A stretch of DNA of 64,000 nucleotides, taken from assembly GCF_001941865.1 (NCBI RefSeq), contig NZ_CP016162.1, positions 4,215,501 to 4,279,500 on the forward strand. Reading direction: 5' to 3'. The position numbers and the translations under genes are program-made. This DNA comes from Pseudomonas alcaliphila JAB1. GTDB taxonomy: Bacteria; Pseudomonadota; Gammaproteobacteria; Pseudomonadales; Pseudomonadaceae. Of this stretch, positions 54,853 through 63,654 are shown piece after piece. The notes beneath the pieces are model-generated. The model was not told the origin of the DNA and made no database searches. It saw nothing but the letters and a program-made list of their open reading frames with translations. Numbering within the stretch: the first letter of the stretch is position 1; each line of letters starts with the position of its first letter.

Positions 54853-55092
54853 CTACAACCTGTTATGGCTGCCATCGCAACAGGGCGGCGTGGCTGTGTG
54901 CTTGCAGCCACAGAAAAATACCTGTTCGGCGCGCTCGGCATGGTACTTCAGTGGCGTCAGTCCGCTGCCCTTGTGGCTGCCATCGCAGAATGGCTGGCTG
55001 GCGCTGCGCCCACAACGGCACCAGAAATAATCCCGCCCGGCCTCCACATCCACCGCGTAGGGGCCACGCTGAGCGATCAGCGGCTGGTTCAT
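54853..55092 (-). CDS. CDGSH iron-sulfur domain protein (tandem)
   Basis: A 79-residue protein with two CDGSH motifs: WCRCGRSASQPFCDGSH near residues 26-42 and FCGCKHTATPPCCDGSH near 60-76. Each has the C-x-C-x10-C-x3-H-type ligand set for a [2Fe-2S] cluster, as in mitoNEET-like proteins. The start at 55092 follows GGAGG at seven-base spacing. It is encoded divergently from the EEP hydrolase. Confidence 0.9.
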   Translation of the reverse strand: MNQPLIAQRGPYAVDVEAGRDYFWCRCGRSASQPFCDGSHKGSGLTPLKYHAERAEQVFFCGCKHTATPPCCDGSHNRL

Positions 55093-55182
55093 CGCAACCT
55101 CCCGGCAGGATCGCGCATGCCTGGGCCGACAGGCCGCAGTCAGGTATCCTCGCCTCCTTCCAGCATAGTCGCCCGTTTCGCC

Positions 55183-56274
55183 ATGTCCCTGCCTCGCCCG
55201 CTTCGCCTGCTCCTGCTCATTGTGTTGCCATTGCTCGCTGTGCTGATTGCGCTGGTGTACAGCCTGACCTGGCGCCCGCTGCCCCATGAAGAAGCAGCCG
55301 TGTCATGCAGCGGGCAGGTGGCGCAGCTGCAGCCCGGCCAGGCACTCAAGGTGATGACCTGGAACGTGCAGTACCTGGCCGGCAAGCGCTACGTATTCTG
55401 GTACGACTTGCCCGGCGGCGATGGACCGGACGAGCGCCCGAGCAGCGCCGACCTGGCCGTCACCCTGGATGAAGTGGTGCGCGTGCTGCGCGACGAACAA
55501 CCGGATGTCGTACTGCTGCAGGAGCTGCACGACAAGGCCAAGGCCAGCGACTACCAGGATCAGCTGGCCCTGCTTCAGGCACGTCTGAGCGACCTTTACC
55601 CCTGCAGCACCGAGGCCTTCTACTGGAAGGCCGGTTTCGTTCCGCACCCGCGCATCCTCGGCAGCGTCGGCATGAAACTCGGCACCCTCAGTCGCTTCCA
55701 GATCGCCCGCGCCGAACGCCTGCAATTGCCCATGCTCGAGAGCGACCTGCTGAGCCGTCAGTTCCAGCTCAAGCGCGCCTTGCTGGTCAGCTACCTGCCG
55801 ATTCGTGGTGGCGACAAACTGGTGGCGATCAACACCCATTTCGATGCCTTCGCCCAGGGCGAGGACACCATGCAGCGCCAGGTGGAGATGACCGACGGCC
55901 TGCTCCAGCAGCTGCAAACCAGCGACAAAACCTGGGTACTGGGCGGCGACCTCAACCTGCTGCCACCCGGTCAGTTCCAGCATCTGCCGGAGGATCAACG
56001 TAGCTGGTACGCCGCCGACAGCGAATTGCAGGACCTGGCCCGGCGCTACCCGATGATCCCCAGCCTGCAACAGGCCAGCGGCGCACAGCAGGCGCAGTGG
56101 TACACCCATTACCCCAACGATCCAGCCGCCAGCGGCCCGGATCGCACCCTCGACTACCTGTTCTACAGCCCACGTCTGACCCCGCTCGCCAGCCAGGTTC
56201 GCCAGCGCGATACCTTGGCGATCTCCGATCATTTGCCGGTGATCGGTCGCTTTTTCCTGCCCACGCAGGAATAA
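55183..56274 (+). CDS. Membrane-anchored endonuclease/exonuclease/phosphatase-family hydrolase
   Basis: A 363-residue protein with an N-terminal membrane anchor (LLLLIVLPLLAVLIALVYSLTW) and an EEP domain. The domain has VMTWNVQYL (Asn), the catalytic Glu in VVLLQELHD, INTHFDAF, and GGDLNLLP (Asp-Asn). The final SDHLPV carries the Asp-His pair. The family covers nucleases, inositol phosphatases and sphingomyelinases; here the target is unknown. The start at 55183 is chosen for the membrane anchor; the frame is open much further upstream, over the CDGSH gene. Confidence 0.87.
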   Translation: MSLPRPLRLLLLIVLPLLAVLIALVYSLTWRPLPHEEAAVSCSGQVAQLQPGQALKVMTWNVQYLAGKRYVFWYDLPGGDGPDERPSSADLAVTLDEVVRVLRDEQPDVVLLQELHDKAKASDYQDQLALLQARLSDLYPCSTEAFYWKAGFVPHPRILGSVGMKLGTLSRFQIARAERLQLPMLESDLLSRQFQLKRALLVSYLPIRGGDKLVAINTHFDAFAQGEDTMQRQVEMTDGLLQQLQTSDKTWVLGGDLNLLPPGQFQHLPEDQRSWYAADSELQDLARRYPMIPSLQQASGAQQAQWYTHYPNDPAASGPDRTLDYLFYSPRLTPLASQVRQRDTLAISDHLPVIGRFFLPTQE

Positions 56275-56370
56275 ACCGTGCAGAACTGGACAAATCCACC
56301 GCGACTTGTCCATGCTCGTTAGGCACCACTCGATAACAACGAAAAGACGGCGAAGAGCCGCGATAACCGG

Positions 56371-57105
56371 ATGCCAAGACGCTTCTGCCTGATATTCATC
56401 GCCCTGCTATGGCTACACGCCGCTCATGCTGCCGAGGCCAGGCAACGTGTTCACGTGGGTTACTACGAGTTTCCGCCCTATTCCTATACCGACGCGCAAG
56501 GCCAGCCCAGCGGCTCGGGCCTGGAGCTGGCCGCACGCCTGCTCGACGCGGCGGGATACCAGGCAGACTTTCGCTCCTACCCCGGCGCCCGCCTCTACAG
56601 CGGTCTGCTCGACGGCAGCATACATATCTGGGCCGGCGCCTCAGGCAAGCCGGAGCTGGTCGAGCACACCCTCGAAGGCAAGCATCTGCTGGGGGAGATT
56701 ACCCTCAACCTGTATTTTCGCCACGACACACCTGCACCGCGCATTCCGGATGATCTGCAGGATCGTGGGGTGATCCTGATCACCGGCTACAGCTACTGGC
56801 AGGACGTCAATCAATGGCTGACAGATCCGGCGCGCAATATCACTCATCACCGTACCGCCAACCACACCTCGGCCCTGGAAATGCTCCAGCGCCGACGCGG
56901 TGACTACCTGCTGGACTATCAGGCCCCCGTCGAACAGGCCAAACGCACACTGGGCATGGGTGAACTGCCCTTCGTCGAGGTACAGCGTCTGCCGCTGCGG
57001 CTGATCTATTCGCGACGTGCGCCTGATGCCGAGCGCCTGCGCGATGATCTGGACCGGGCCTATCAGCGCTTGCAGGATGCCGGCGAGGATCTGCAGCTGT
57101 ACTGA
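56371..57105 (+). CDS. Periplasmic transporter substrate-binding domain protein
   Basis: A 244-residue protein with a signal peptide (MPRRFCLIFIALLWLHAAHA) and an SBP_bac_3-like fold (VHVGYYEFPPYSYTDAQGQP). The family is usually amino-acid binding, but no transporter genes are adjacent, so signalling or an orphan role is possible. A dyad TGGACAA...TTGTCCA lies about 60-85 bp upstream (56292-56312). It is the intact counterpart of the amber-containing gene at 53232. Confidence 0.83.
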   Translation: MPRRFCLIFIALLWLHAAHAAEARQRVHVGYYEFPPYSYTDAQGQPSGSGLELAARLLDAAGYQADFRSYPGARLYSGLLDGSIHIWAGASGKPELVEHTLEGKHLLGEITLNLYFRHDTPAPRIPDDLQDRGVILITGYSYWQDVNQWLTDPARNITHHRTANHTSALEMLQRRRGDYLLDYQAPVEQAKRTLGMGELPFVEVQRLPLRLIYSRRAPDAERLRDDLDRAYQRLQDAGEDLQLY

Positions 57106-57109
57106 CCCT

Positions 57110-57916
57110 TCAATCGCCGCGCAGCCTGGCCAGCGCACGCTCCAGGCTGGCGTGCGACAGCTCGCCCAGGTGACTGCCGACCTGCCGGCCCTCGGCATCG
57201 TAGAACAGCGTGGTGGGTAACGCCCGCGAGCCCACCAACTGACCCAGCTGCACCTGCTCGTCGAGCAGCAGATTGTCCAGACTCAGTTGCTGCGCGGCGA
57301 GGAACTCACCCACCAGCGCAGCACTTTCCCCCTGATTGACGAACAGGATGGTGATAGCAGCCTCACGCTGCTGCGCCTGCATCAGCACCGGCATCTCACG
57401 TCGACATGGCGGGCACCAGGTGGCCCACAGGTTGACCACCAGCGGCTGGCCGGCGTAGTCACGCAGGTTCACCGGATTGCCCTGCATATCCCGCACCTGC
57501 AGATCAGGCAGTCGCGTGCCCTGCTCCAGCGCATGCAACAGCAGGTTGCCACCCAGCCACAGCGCCAGACCGACGCCCATCGCCACGCCCAACGGCCGGC
57601 GCAATTGTGCCTGGCGCCAGAGATACCAGGCTCCCAGCGCCAATCCTGCGAGCACACCCGGCCAGGCGATGAAGCCGCCATCACGGATATCCACCACCCG
57701 CCACGGCTCATCGCGGTAATACTCGGCATACACCAGCACGAACGCCAGGCGCGCCACCAGCAAGCCCAGCATCAGCATCCGAAACAACTGACTTTCCGGA
57801 TTGCAGCCGTGGCGACGACCGATCAACCAGCCAACCAGTGTGGCCAGCAGCAGGCTGCCAAACAGCAGCACATGGGAAACACCAAGGGCCAAGGGCCCGA
57901 CATCCAGGGTCAGCAT
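57110..57916 (-). CDS. TlpA-like thioredoxin with a membrane-embedded N-terminal domain
   Basis: A 268-residue protein. The first ~130 residues hold four hydrophobic helices (VSHVLLFGSLLLATLVGWLIG; LGLLVARLAFVLVYAEYYR) resembling the Lgt fold in part. The C-terminal ~140 residues are a TlpA/ResA-type thioredoxin domain, with active site WCPPC in LWATWCPPCRREMP and a cis-Pro in SRALPTTLFY. It probably works in cytochrome maturation or disulfide reduction in the periplasm. It is convergent with the SBP gene and 7 bp from hrpB on the same strand. Confidence 0.87.
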   Translation of the reverse strand: MLTLDVGPLALGVSHVLLFGSLLLATLVGWLIGRRHGCNPESQLFRMLMLGLLVARLAFVLVYAEYYRDEPWRVVDIRDGGFIAWPGVLAGLALGAWYLWRQAQLRRPLGVAMGVGLALWLGGNLLLHALEQGTRLPDLQVRDMQGNPVNLRDYAGQPLVVNLWATWCPPCRREMPVLMQAQQREAAITILFVNQGESAALVGEFLAAQQLSLDNLLLDEQVQLGQLVGSRALPTTLFYDAEGRQVGSHLGELSHASLERALARLRGD

Positions 57917-57923
57917 CGACTTC

Positions 57924-60458
57924 TCATTTTCTCGGTTTGGCCCGCGCGGTGGGCTCGGCGATCAGCGGGTCGTCAGGCCAGTAGTGCTTGGGGTAGCGGC
58001 CCTTGAGGTCCTTCTTCACTTCCAGATAGGTGTTGGCCCAGAAGCTGGCCAGATCCTGGGTGACCTGCACCGGACGGCGTGCCGGGGACAGCAAATGCAG
58101 CTTGAGGCCCAGACGACCACCGGCGATGCGCGGCGTCGCGGCCAGGCCGAACAACTCCTGTAGGCGCACGGCGAGCACCGGCGGGTGCTCCGTGTAGTCG
58201 ATGGCGATGCGCGAGCCGGACGGCACGCTCAGCGCGCGCGGCGCCAGCTCGTCGAGGCGTTGCGGCAAGGGCCAGGGCAACAGCGTTTGCAGGATCGAGG
58301 GCAGGTCGAGGCCTGCGAAGTGGCTGAGGCGGTTGACCTTGCTTAAGAATGGCGTCAGCCACTGCTCAAGGCTGGCCAGCAGGGCGGCATCGGACAAGTC
58401 CGGCCATTCACTCTGCCCCTGTTGCTGCAGGTCCAACTCGCGCAACAACGCCACCCGCGCCTGCCACTGGCGCAGCTCGGGCGTCCAGGGCAGCAACTCC
58501 AGGCCCTTGCGCCGTACCAGGCCGACCAATGCCCGGCCGCGCGCCGCCTCGTCCAGCGCGGCCAGCGCCTGGCGTTCCAGCACCAGCTCGCCGACCTTGC
58601 GCTGACGTTCGGCGCGCAGCACGCCCTCGCGCTCGTCCCAGTCGAGCACGTCCAGCGTCGCGACCTGCTCGGCCAGTTCGCTGGCGAACAGCGCCGGGTC
58701 GAGATCGGCGGCGAGATAGATGCGCTCCTCGCGCTGGCCCTGGCGGCTGCCCAGATCGGCCACCACCAGCCATTCGTGCTTCATCAGGGCATCGGTTTCG
58801 CCGAACTGCGCGGCACGGCCATTGGCCAGGCGATAATCGGCGCCACCGGCGCGGCGCTGCTGGGCGATGCGGTCGGGGTAAGCGAAGGCCAGCAGGCAGC
58901 CTAGCCAGCGCGGGTGCTCGGGGTCGCTCACGGCCTGGGTCACCGGCCGGTTCTTGAGCAGGCCCTGGAACTGCCTGGCCAGTTGCCGCGCGCGCTGCAC
59001 GCCGCCCTGGGCGTTGCGCGCGGCGCGGCTTTCGCCGCTGAGCAGGGTCAGGCGACTGTGCAGATCGGCGCCGCCGCCGCGGAGAATGTCGCGCTCGGAC
59101 AACAGCGCGGCCAGATCGCAGGCCAGCGCACCGAGGCCCAGCGCCTGGCCACGCAGCAGCAGATGGGCGATACGCGGATGGCTCGGCAGCTCGGCCATGG
59201 ACTGGCCGTGGGCATTGAGTGCACCACGCTCGTCCAGCGCACCAAGGCGACCAAGCAGATCCAGCGCCTGGGCGTAGGCGGCAGGCGGTGGCACGTCTAG
59301 CCAGCTCAGTTCCTGCGGTGTCACGCCCCAGCGCAGCAGTTGCAAGGCCAGTCCGGCCAGATCCGCCTGGAGGATCTCCGCACTGGAATAGGCGCTGAGC
59401 TGCTCGTGCTGCGCCTGCGACCACAGCCGATAGCACACGCCCGGCTGCAGACGGCCGGCACGACCGGCGCGCTGGGTGGCGGAGGCGCGGGAAATGCGCT
59501 GGGTGTCGAGGCGGGTCATGCCGCTGGCCGGGTCGAAGCGCGGCACCCGCGCCAGGCCGGCATCGATGACCACGCGCACGCCGTCGATGGTCAGGCTGGT
59601 CTCGGCGATGTTGGTGGCCAGCACCACCTTGCGTTTGCCGGTAGGCGCCGGTTCGATGGCCGCACGTTGCGCGGACAGTTCCAGCTCGCCATGCAACGGG
59701 CAGAGCAGGATGTCGTCGCACCCCGCCAGTACCTCGCCCAGTTGCTCGGCCACGCGGCGAATCTCGGCCTGCCCCGGCAGGAACACCAGCAGGCTGCCCG
59801 GCTCATCGGCCAACGCCTGCTGCAGCGTCTGCAGCACGCGCGGTTCGATCCACTCGCCTGCCTGGAACGGCGCCCCCCACCGTATATCCACCGGGAACAT
59901 GCGCCCTTCGCTGCGCAGCACCGGCGCATCGCCAAGCAATGCCGACAGACGCTCGCCTTCGAGAGTGGCGGACATCAGCAGCACCTTGAGCGGCGCCTCG
60001 CCGCTGCCTTCGCTGCGGAACATGGCGCGGCCATTGAGCGTCAGTGCCAGGGCCAGATCGGCATCCAGACTTCTTTCATGGAATTCATCGAAGATCACCA
60101 GACCGACGCCATCCAACGCCGGATCGTCCTGCAGGCGGCGGGCAAGGATGCCTTCGGTGACCACCTCGATGCGCGTGTTCGGCCCCACCTTGCTGTCCAG
60201 GCGAATGCGATAACCAACCGTCTCGCCGACCCGTTCGCCCAGCTCGCTGGCCAGGCGCTCGGCGGCAGCACGCGCTGCCAGGCGACGCGGCTCGAGCATA
60301 AGGATGGTTTGCTCGGCCAGCCAGGGCGCATCGAGCAGCGCCAGTGGTACGCGGGTGGTCTTGCCAGCGCCGGGCGGCGCCTCCAGCACCACTTCGTGGC
60401 GGGCGCTCAGCGCATCGCGCAAATCAGGCAGCAGCGAATCGATCGGCAGGGTGTTCAT
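57924..60458 (-). CDS. hrpB: ATP-dependent helicase HrpB
   Basis: An 844-residue DEAH-family helicase. Walker A is APPGAGKTT, DEFH is in LVIFDEFHERS, and motif VI is QRAGRAGR. The long C-terminal HA2 and HrpB-specific C-terminal domains are present (SSAEILQADLAGLALQL; DYTEHPPVLAVRLQELFG). The start is placed at the second ATG (60458), spaced five bases from GGAG; one codon earlier is possible. HrpB's cellular role is uncertain. Confidence 0.92.
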   Translation of the reverse strand: MNTLPIDSLLPDLRDALSARHEVVLEAPPGAGKTTRVPLALLDAPWLAEQTILMLEPRRLAARAAAERLASELGERVGETVGYRIRLDSKVGPNTRIEVVTEGILARRLQDDPALDGVGLVIFDEFHERSLDADLALALTLNGRAMFRSEGSGEAPLKVLLMSATLEGERLSALLGDAPVLRSEGRMFPVDIRWGAPFQAGEWIEPRVLQTLQQALADEPGSLLVFLPGQAEIRRVAEQLGEVLAGCDDILLCPLHGELELSAQRAAIEPAPTGKRKVVLATNIAETSLTIDGVRVVIDAGLARVPRFDPASGMTRLDTQRISRASATQRAGRAGRLQPGVCYRLWSQAQHEQLSAYSSAEILQADLAGLALQLLRWGVTPQELSWLDVPPPAAYAQALDLLGRLGALDERGALNAHGQSMAELPSHPRIAHLLLRGQALGLGALACDLAALLSERDILRGGGADLHSRLTLLSGESRAARNAQGGVQRARQLARQFQGLLKNRPVTQAVSDPEHPRWLGCLLAFAYPDRIAQQRRAGGADYRLANGRAAQFGETDALMKHEWLVVADLGSRQGQREERIYLAADLDPALFASELAEQVATLDVLDWDEREGVLRAERQRKVGELVLERQALAALDEAARGRALVGLVRRKGLELLPWTPELRQWQARVALLRELDLQQQGQSEWPDLSDAALLASLEQWLTPFLSKVNRLSHFAGLDLPSILQTLLPWPLPQRLDELAPRALSVPSGSRIAIDYTEHPPVLAVRLQELFGLAATPRIAGGRLGLKLHLLSPARRPVQVTQDLASFWANTYLEVKKDLKGRYPKHYWPDDPLIAEPTARAKPRK

Positions 60459-60586
60459 CATTTCTCCACAGCAGGCCGGCGATTATAACGGCGAACCGCC
60501 TGCCAACTTGCTGGTCTGAAACAGCGCGCTGCAGTTTTGCAATCATCGCCTTGCTATAGTTGCGCCACTTTTTCCTGGAGGTGCTC

Positions 60587-61006
60587 ATGCGCACGAAATC
60601 CCGCTTCATCGCCGGCGTTGTCGCCGCTACCCTGCTCGCCCAACTGACTGCTTGCGGCTCGATCTTCTACCCGGATCGCCGCGGCCAGATCGAAGGCCGG
60701 ATCGACCCGGTGATCGCCGGGGCCAACGCCATCGGCATCCTGTTCTACGTGATTCCTGGCCTGATCGCCTTCGCCGTGGACTTCGCCACCGGCGCCATCT
60801 ACCTGCCCGAAGGCCAGACCGCCCAGGTCGACCCGCAGCAGCTCAAGCAACTGATCAGCGAAGACGGCAAGGTCGACCAGTACGCGCTCAAGACCTTGAT
60901 CGAAACCAGCACCGGCCACCAGCTGCCGCTGGACGATCCGCGCCTGATCCAGCACAGCGGCAGCGCCGAGCAACTGGCCGCCTACGGTCTGCGCCCGGCT
61001 GCCTGA
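60587..61006 (+). CDS. Hypothetical lipoprotein
   Basis: A 139-residue protein with a signal peptide and lipobox LTAC (Cys near 24). A hydrophobic stretch (AIGILFYVIPGLIAFAVDFATGAIYL) follows, then a hydrophilic tail. GGAGG lies before the ATG at 60587. YceK-like domain similarity is possible, as IEGRIDPVIAGANAIGILFY resembles conserved parts of small envelope lipoproteins, but I cannot confirm it. It is divergent from hrpB and sits 4 bp upstream of fieF, suggesting co-transcription. Confidence 0.78.
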   Translation: MRTKSRFIAGVVAATLLAQLTACGSIFYPDRRGQIEGRIDPVIAGANAIGILFYVIPGLIAFAVDFATGAIYLPEGQTAQVDPQQLKQLISEDGKVDQYALKTLIETSTGHQLPLDDPRLIQHSGSAEQLAAYGLRPAA

Positions 61007-61010
61007 GCTC

Positions 61011-61892
61011 ATGCACAACCCGCAGCACGCCAGGCTGATGCGCCTGGCCACCCGGGCAGCGCTGACGGTGGCGCTGACCCTGGTGCTGGCCAAGGCGATT
61101 GCCTGGTGGCTGAGCGGTTCGGTCAGCCTGCTGGCCGGCCTCACCGATTCGCTGCTCGATAGCGTCGCCTCGCTGATCAACCTGGTTGCCGTGCACTTCG
61201 CCCTGCGCCCGGCCGACGAGGATCACCGCTACGGCCACGGCAAGGCCGAGGCGCTGGCCGGGCTGGGCCAAGCGCTGTTTATCGGTGTCAGTGCCGTACT
61301 CATTGGCCTGCAGGGCGTCGAGCGCCTGCAAGCGCCACAGCCGCTGGAAGCCGAAGGTATCGGCATCGCCGTCATGTTGCTGTCGCTGGCCTTGACCGTC
61401 GCCCTGCTGAGCTTTCAACGCAAGGTGGTGCGCGAGACTGGCTCCACCGCGATTCACGCCGACTCGCTGCACTACCGCTCCGACATCCTGCTCAACAGCA
61501 GCATCCTCCTCGCCCTGCTACTGACCCGTTTCGGCTGGCAGCAGATGGATGCGATCTTCGCCATCGGCATCGCCTTCTACATCTTCTGGAGCGCCATCAG
61601 CATCGTGCGCGGCGCTGTGGCCGTACTGATGGACGAGGAACTGCCCAGCGAGACCACTCAGCATATGTACCAGCTGGCCACCTCGGTGCCGGGCGTGCTC
61701 GGCGCGCACGATCTGCGTACACGCATTTCCGGTACGCGCTGGTTCGTCCAGCTGCACCTGGAGCTGCCGGGTGAGATGAGCCTGTCGCAGGCCCATGCTC
61801 ACTGCGTGGCTGTGGAGAAGGCGATTCATGAGCACTATCCACGTGCCGAAGTGCTGGTGCATGCCGATCCACCGGAAGTGGTCCAACACTGA
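61011..61892 (+). CDS. fieF: Cation diffusion facilitator (FieF-like)
   Basis: A 293-residue cation efflux protein of the CDF family. The transport-site aspartates D46 and D50 lie in LTDSLLDS, and HRYGHGKAEAL is the conserved TM2-3 loop. HADSLHYRSD in TM5 supplies the other H/D pair. The C-terminal cytoplasmic domain (about 210-293) binds regulatory metal (HLELPGEMSLSQAHAHC). It exports Fe(II) and/or Zn(II). The start at 61011 follows the lipoprotein stop at once. Confidence 0.9.
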   Translation: MHNPQHARLMRLATRAALTVALTLVLAKAIAWWLSGSVSLLAGLTDSLLDSVASLINLVAVHFALRPADEDHRYGHGKAEALAGLGQALFIGVSAVLIGLQGVERLQAPQPLEAEGIGIAVMLLSLALTVALLSFQRKVVRETGSTAIHADSLHYRSDILLNSSILLALLLTRFGWQQMDAIFAIGIAFYIFWSAISIVRGAVAVLMDEELPSETTQHMYQLATSVPGVLGAHDLRTRISGTRWFVQLHLELPGEMSLSQAHAHCVAVEKAIHEHYPRAEVLVHADPPEVVQH

Positions 61893-61957
61893 CCACAGCG
61901 CCCCCCGCTTCTCGAAAATCGCCAAAGCCCACGAGCCTCCTGCAGAAATCCCAGGCA

Positions 61958-62170
61958 TTAAAAAAGGGGCCTCGCGGCCCCCTCGGGAAATCTGTCCGGT
62001 GCTGGCGATGCTGTCGCCGCTTTCGTCGCCCGCCTGGTTGGGCAGTGCGGACCCGGGTGCCGGTGCGATCCGGTAGGACCGTCGGCGCCGGCTCACCTGG
62101 TTGGGCGAGGCCGGTAGGACTTGTCGTCCGGGCCGTGAAACTGAGAGAAAGCTTACGCCTGCCGCGCCGA
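61958..62170 (-). ncRNA. Predicted small RNA antisense to the fieF-lrp intergenic region
   Basis: No minus-strand protein gene precedes the strong minus-strand terminator at 61960-61982, yet the ~190 bp upstream is highly structured. On the minus strand CCTACCGG occurs twice and CCCAACCAGG twice. GC-rich dyads such as GCCGGCGCCGACGG are present. The AT-rich region beyond 62170 could supply its promoter. I found no ORF with family-like sequence. The 5' end is estimated. It could be a known Pseudomonas sRNA family that I cannot name with certainty. Confidence 0.5.
61960..61982 (-). terminator. Rho-independent terminator on the minus strand
   Basis: On the minus strand: GGGGCC-GCGA-GGCCCC followed by TTTTTT. 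On the plus strand the hairpin is preceded by A6 and has no T run after it, so it does not serve fieF. It therefore marks the end of a minus-strand transcript with no obvious protein gene. Confidence 0.87.
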
Positions 62171-62173
62171 AAT

Positions 62174-62215
62174 AAGATTGCTAAGATTGCTTAAAAACTT
62201 ACCAATTGCGCAATT
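62174..62215. promoter_or_regulatory. Candidate Lrp-type binding region
   Basis: A perfect tandem repeat AAGATTGCT-AAGATTGCT at 62174-62191 is followed by the 12-bp palindrome AATTGCGCAATT at 62204-62215. The region is AT-rich and lies 50-95 bp upstream of an AsnC/Lrp gene. Autoregulation is usual for this family. It also lies at the likely promoter of the minus-strand RNA. Confidence 0.45.
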
Positions 62216-62267
62216 AGCAACTAAAGGAGCACTATCTAGCGCAATCCAATAATGAGCCAGTTAAAAA

Positions 62268-62747
62268 ATGGACAAACTCGACCGTTACGACCTGAACATT
62301 CTCGCCGAATTGCAGCGCAACGCTGCCCTGTCCAACCAGGAACTGGCCGAACGTATTGGCCTGTCGCCCTCGCCCTGCTCGCGCCGCGTCAAACAGTTGG
62401 AAGACGATGGCTACATCACCGGCCAGGTCGCCCTGCTCGACCGCAAGAAGCTTGGCCTGAGCCTGACCGCCTACGTGCTGATCGGCATGGACCGACATAC
62501 CCCCGAGCGCTTCGAGCACTTTCAGGACGAAATCCGCAAATGCCCCGAGGTGCTGGAGTGCTGCCTGGTGACCGGGATGGACGCCGACTACCAGCTCAAG
62601 GTAGTGGTGCCGGACATGGACCATTACCAGAAGCTGCTGCTCGGCACCCTGACGCGCATCGATGGTGTTTCCAGCGTACGCTCGAGCTTCGTACTGCAGC
62701 AGATTCTCTCCAGCACGCAGTTGCCGTTGCAGCACCTGCGCGACTGA
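62268..62747 (+). CDS. AsnC/Lrp-family transcriptional regulator
   Basis: A 159-residue Lrp/AsnC protein. The HTH is about residues 20-40 (LSNQELAERIGLSPSPCSRR). The RAM effector domain follows (LTAYVLIGMDRHTPERFEHF, VLECCLVTGMDADYQLKVVV). The typical G-x-x-D-Y segment is present. It probably responds to an amino acid. The AAAGGAGC upstream is about 40 bp from the ATG, too far to act as its ribosome-binding site, so the 5' leader may be structured. It is not clear which operon it regulates. Confidence 0.9.
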   Translation: MDKLDRYDLNILAELQRNAALSNQELAERIGLSPSPCSRRVKQLEDDGYITGQVALLDRKKLGLSLTAYVLIGMDRHTPERFEHFQDEIRKCPEVLECCLVTGMDADYQLKVVVPDMDHYQKLLLGTLTRIDGVSSVRSSFVLQQILSSTQLPLQHLRD

Positions 62748-62794
62748 AAGTCGCAGGGTGAAGCGGATCATGCCGCGCGCCAGGTCAGGGCGCG

Positions 62795-62800
62795 TATAAT
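62795..62800 (+). promoter_or_regulatory. Candidate -10 box for the DUF2788 gene
   Basis: A perfect TATAAT lies 38 bp upstream of the ATG at 62838. No good -35 hexamer is seen at 16-18 bp, so the promoter assignment is tentative. Confidence 0.35.
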
Positions 62801-62837
62801 TCCCGCCCTGCGTTTTCCGTCCGAATCATGAGGCACC

Positions 62838-63056
62838 ATGGAAACCGAACAATTTGAAGCCCTGATGATGTACGTCCTGGTGGGCGGCCTGATGCTGTTC
62901 ATGTTCTTCATCATCTGGGACCTCGCGAAGAAGTCCAAGGCCGGCCGCCTCGGCACCGCCATCCTGTTCCTCGGCCTGGGCCTGTGCCTGTTCGCCTTCC
63001 TCGCCAAGCCGATCATCACCTACATCATCGAGACCGCGCGCGGCATTCACGGCTAA
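62838..63056 (+). CDS. DUF2788 small membrane protein
   Basis: A 72-residue protein with two transmembrane helices (MYVLVGGLMLFMFFIIWDLA and ILFLGLGLCLFAFLAKPIIT), matching the DUF2788 family common in gammaproteobacteria. The loop is KKSKAGRLG. Function is unknown. It stands between the Lrp-type and globin genes on the same strand. Confidence 0.85.
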   Translation: METEQFEALMMYVLVGGLMLFMFFIIWDLAKKSKAGRLGTAILFLGLGLCLFAFLAKPIITYIIETARGIHG

Positions 63057-63137
63057 GCCACTCGGCCATTGCACTACGTCTGATTGAAACCAGGCCATCG
63101 TCTCGATGCGGCCTGCCACCTATTCAAGGAGTTACAC

Positions 63138-63530
63138 ATGAGCGCCGCCAATCTGGTGATGCAGAGCTATGGACGCTGCTGCGCCAGCCCGGATTTCTTC
63201 GACAGTTTCTACCGCCACTTCCTCGCCAGCTCGCCGCTGATTCGCGAGAAGTTCGTCGACACCGACATGAGCGCGCAAAAACAGCTGCTGCGCCAGGGCA
63301 TTCTCAACCTGGTGATGCACGCCCGCGGCATGCCCGATACCAAGCTGCGCGCCCTCGGCGAATCGCACTCGCGCCAGCATCTGGACATTCGCCCGGAACT
63401 CTACGACCTGTGGCTCGACGCATTGCTGGCGACCATCGGCGAACACGACAAGGAGTGCGACGCAGAGGTACGCCAGGCCTGGCGTGAAGTGCTGAACAAA
63501 GGTATCGCCGTGATCAAGGCCGGTTATTGA
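63138..63530 (+). CDS. Bacterial globin
   Basis: A 130-residue single-domain globin. The helical pattern includes FFDSFYRHFLASSPLIREKF (B-C region) and KQLLRQGILNLVMHARG. The proximal His is probably H77 or H81 in LGESHSRQHLDIRP. There is no reductase domain. It is likely to bind O2 or NO; its role is unknown. AAGGAG precedes the ATG at 63138. Confidence 0.85.
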   Translation: MSAANLVMQSYGRCCASPDFFDSFYRHFLASSPLIREKFVDTDMSAQKQLLRQGILNLVMHARGMPDTKLRALGESHSRQHLDIRPELYDLWLDALLATIGEHDKECDAEVRQAWREVLNKGIAVIKAGY

Positions 63531-63654
63531 TTCAGGTCAGGGTCGCCAGGGTCGCACCTGCGACAAATCGACCGCGGCCCAGAGCACGCCATTACCTCGG
63601 CACCAGGTGCGCACAGCCTAGGCGGCCCCGCGACACCCTAGGATCTGAAACAGT

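Noticed and set aside
56292..56312. TGGACAA...TTGTCCA dyad as a terminator of the EEP gene
   Set aside because: The stem is short and no T run follows; an operator is equally possible, so it is only mentioned under the neighbouring gene.
62252..62761. Overlapping 169-codon frame beginning MSQLKNGQ inside the Lrp-type gene
   Set aside because: Out-of-frame shadow; the other frame gives a complete AsnC/Lrp protein.
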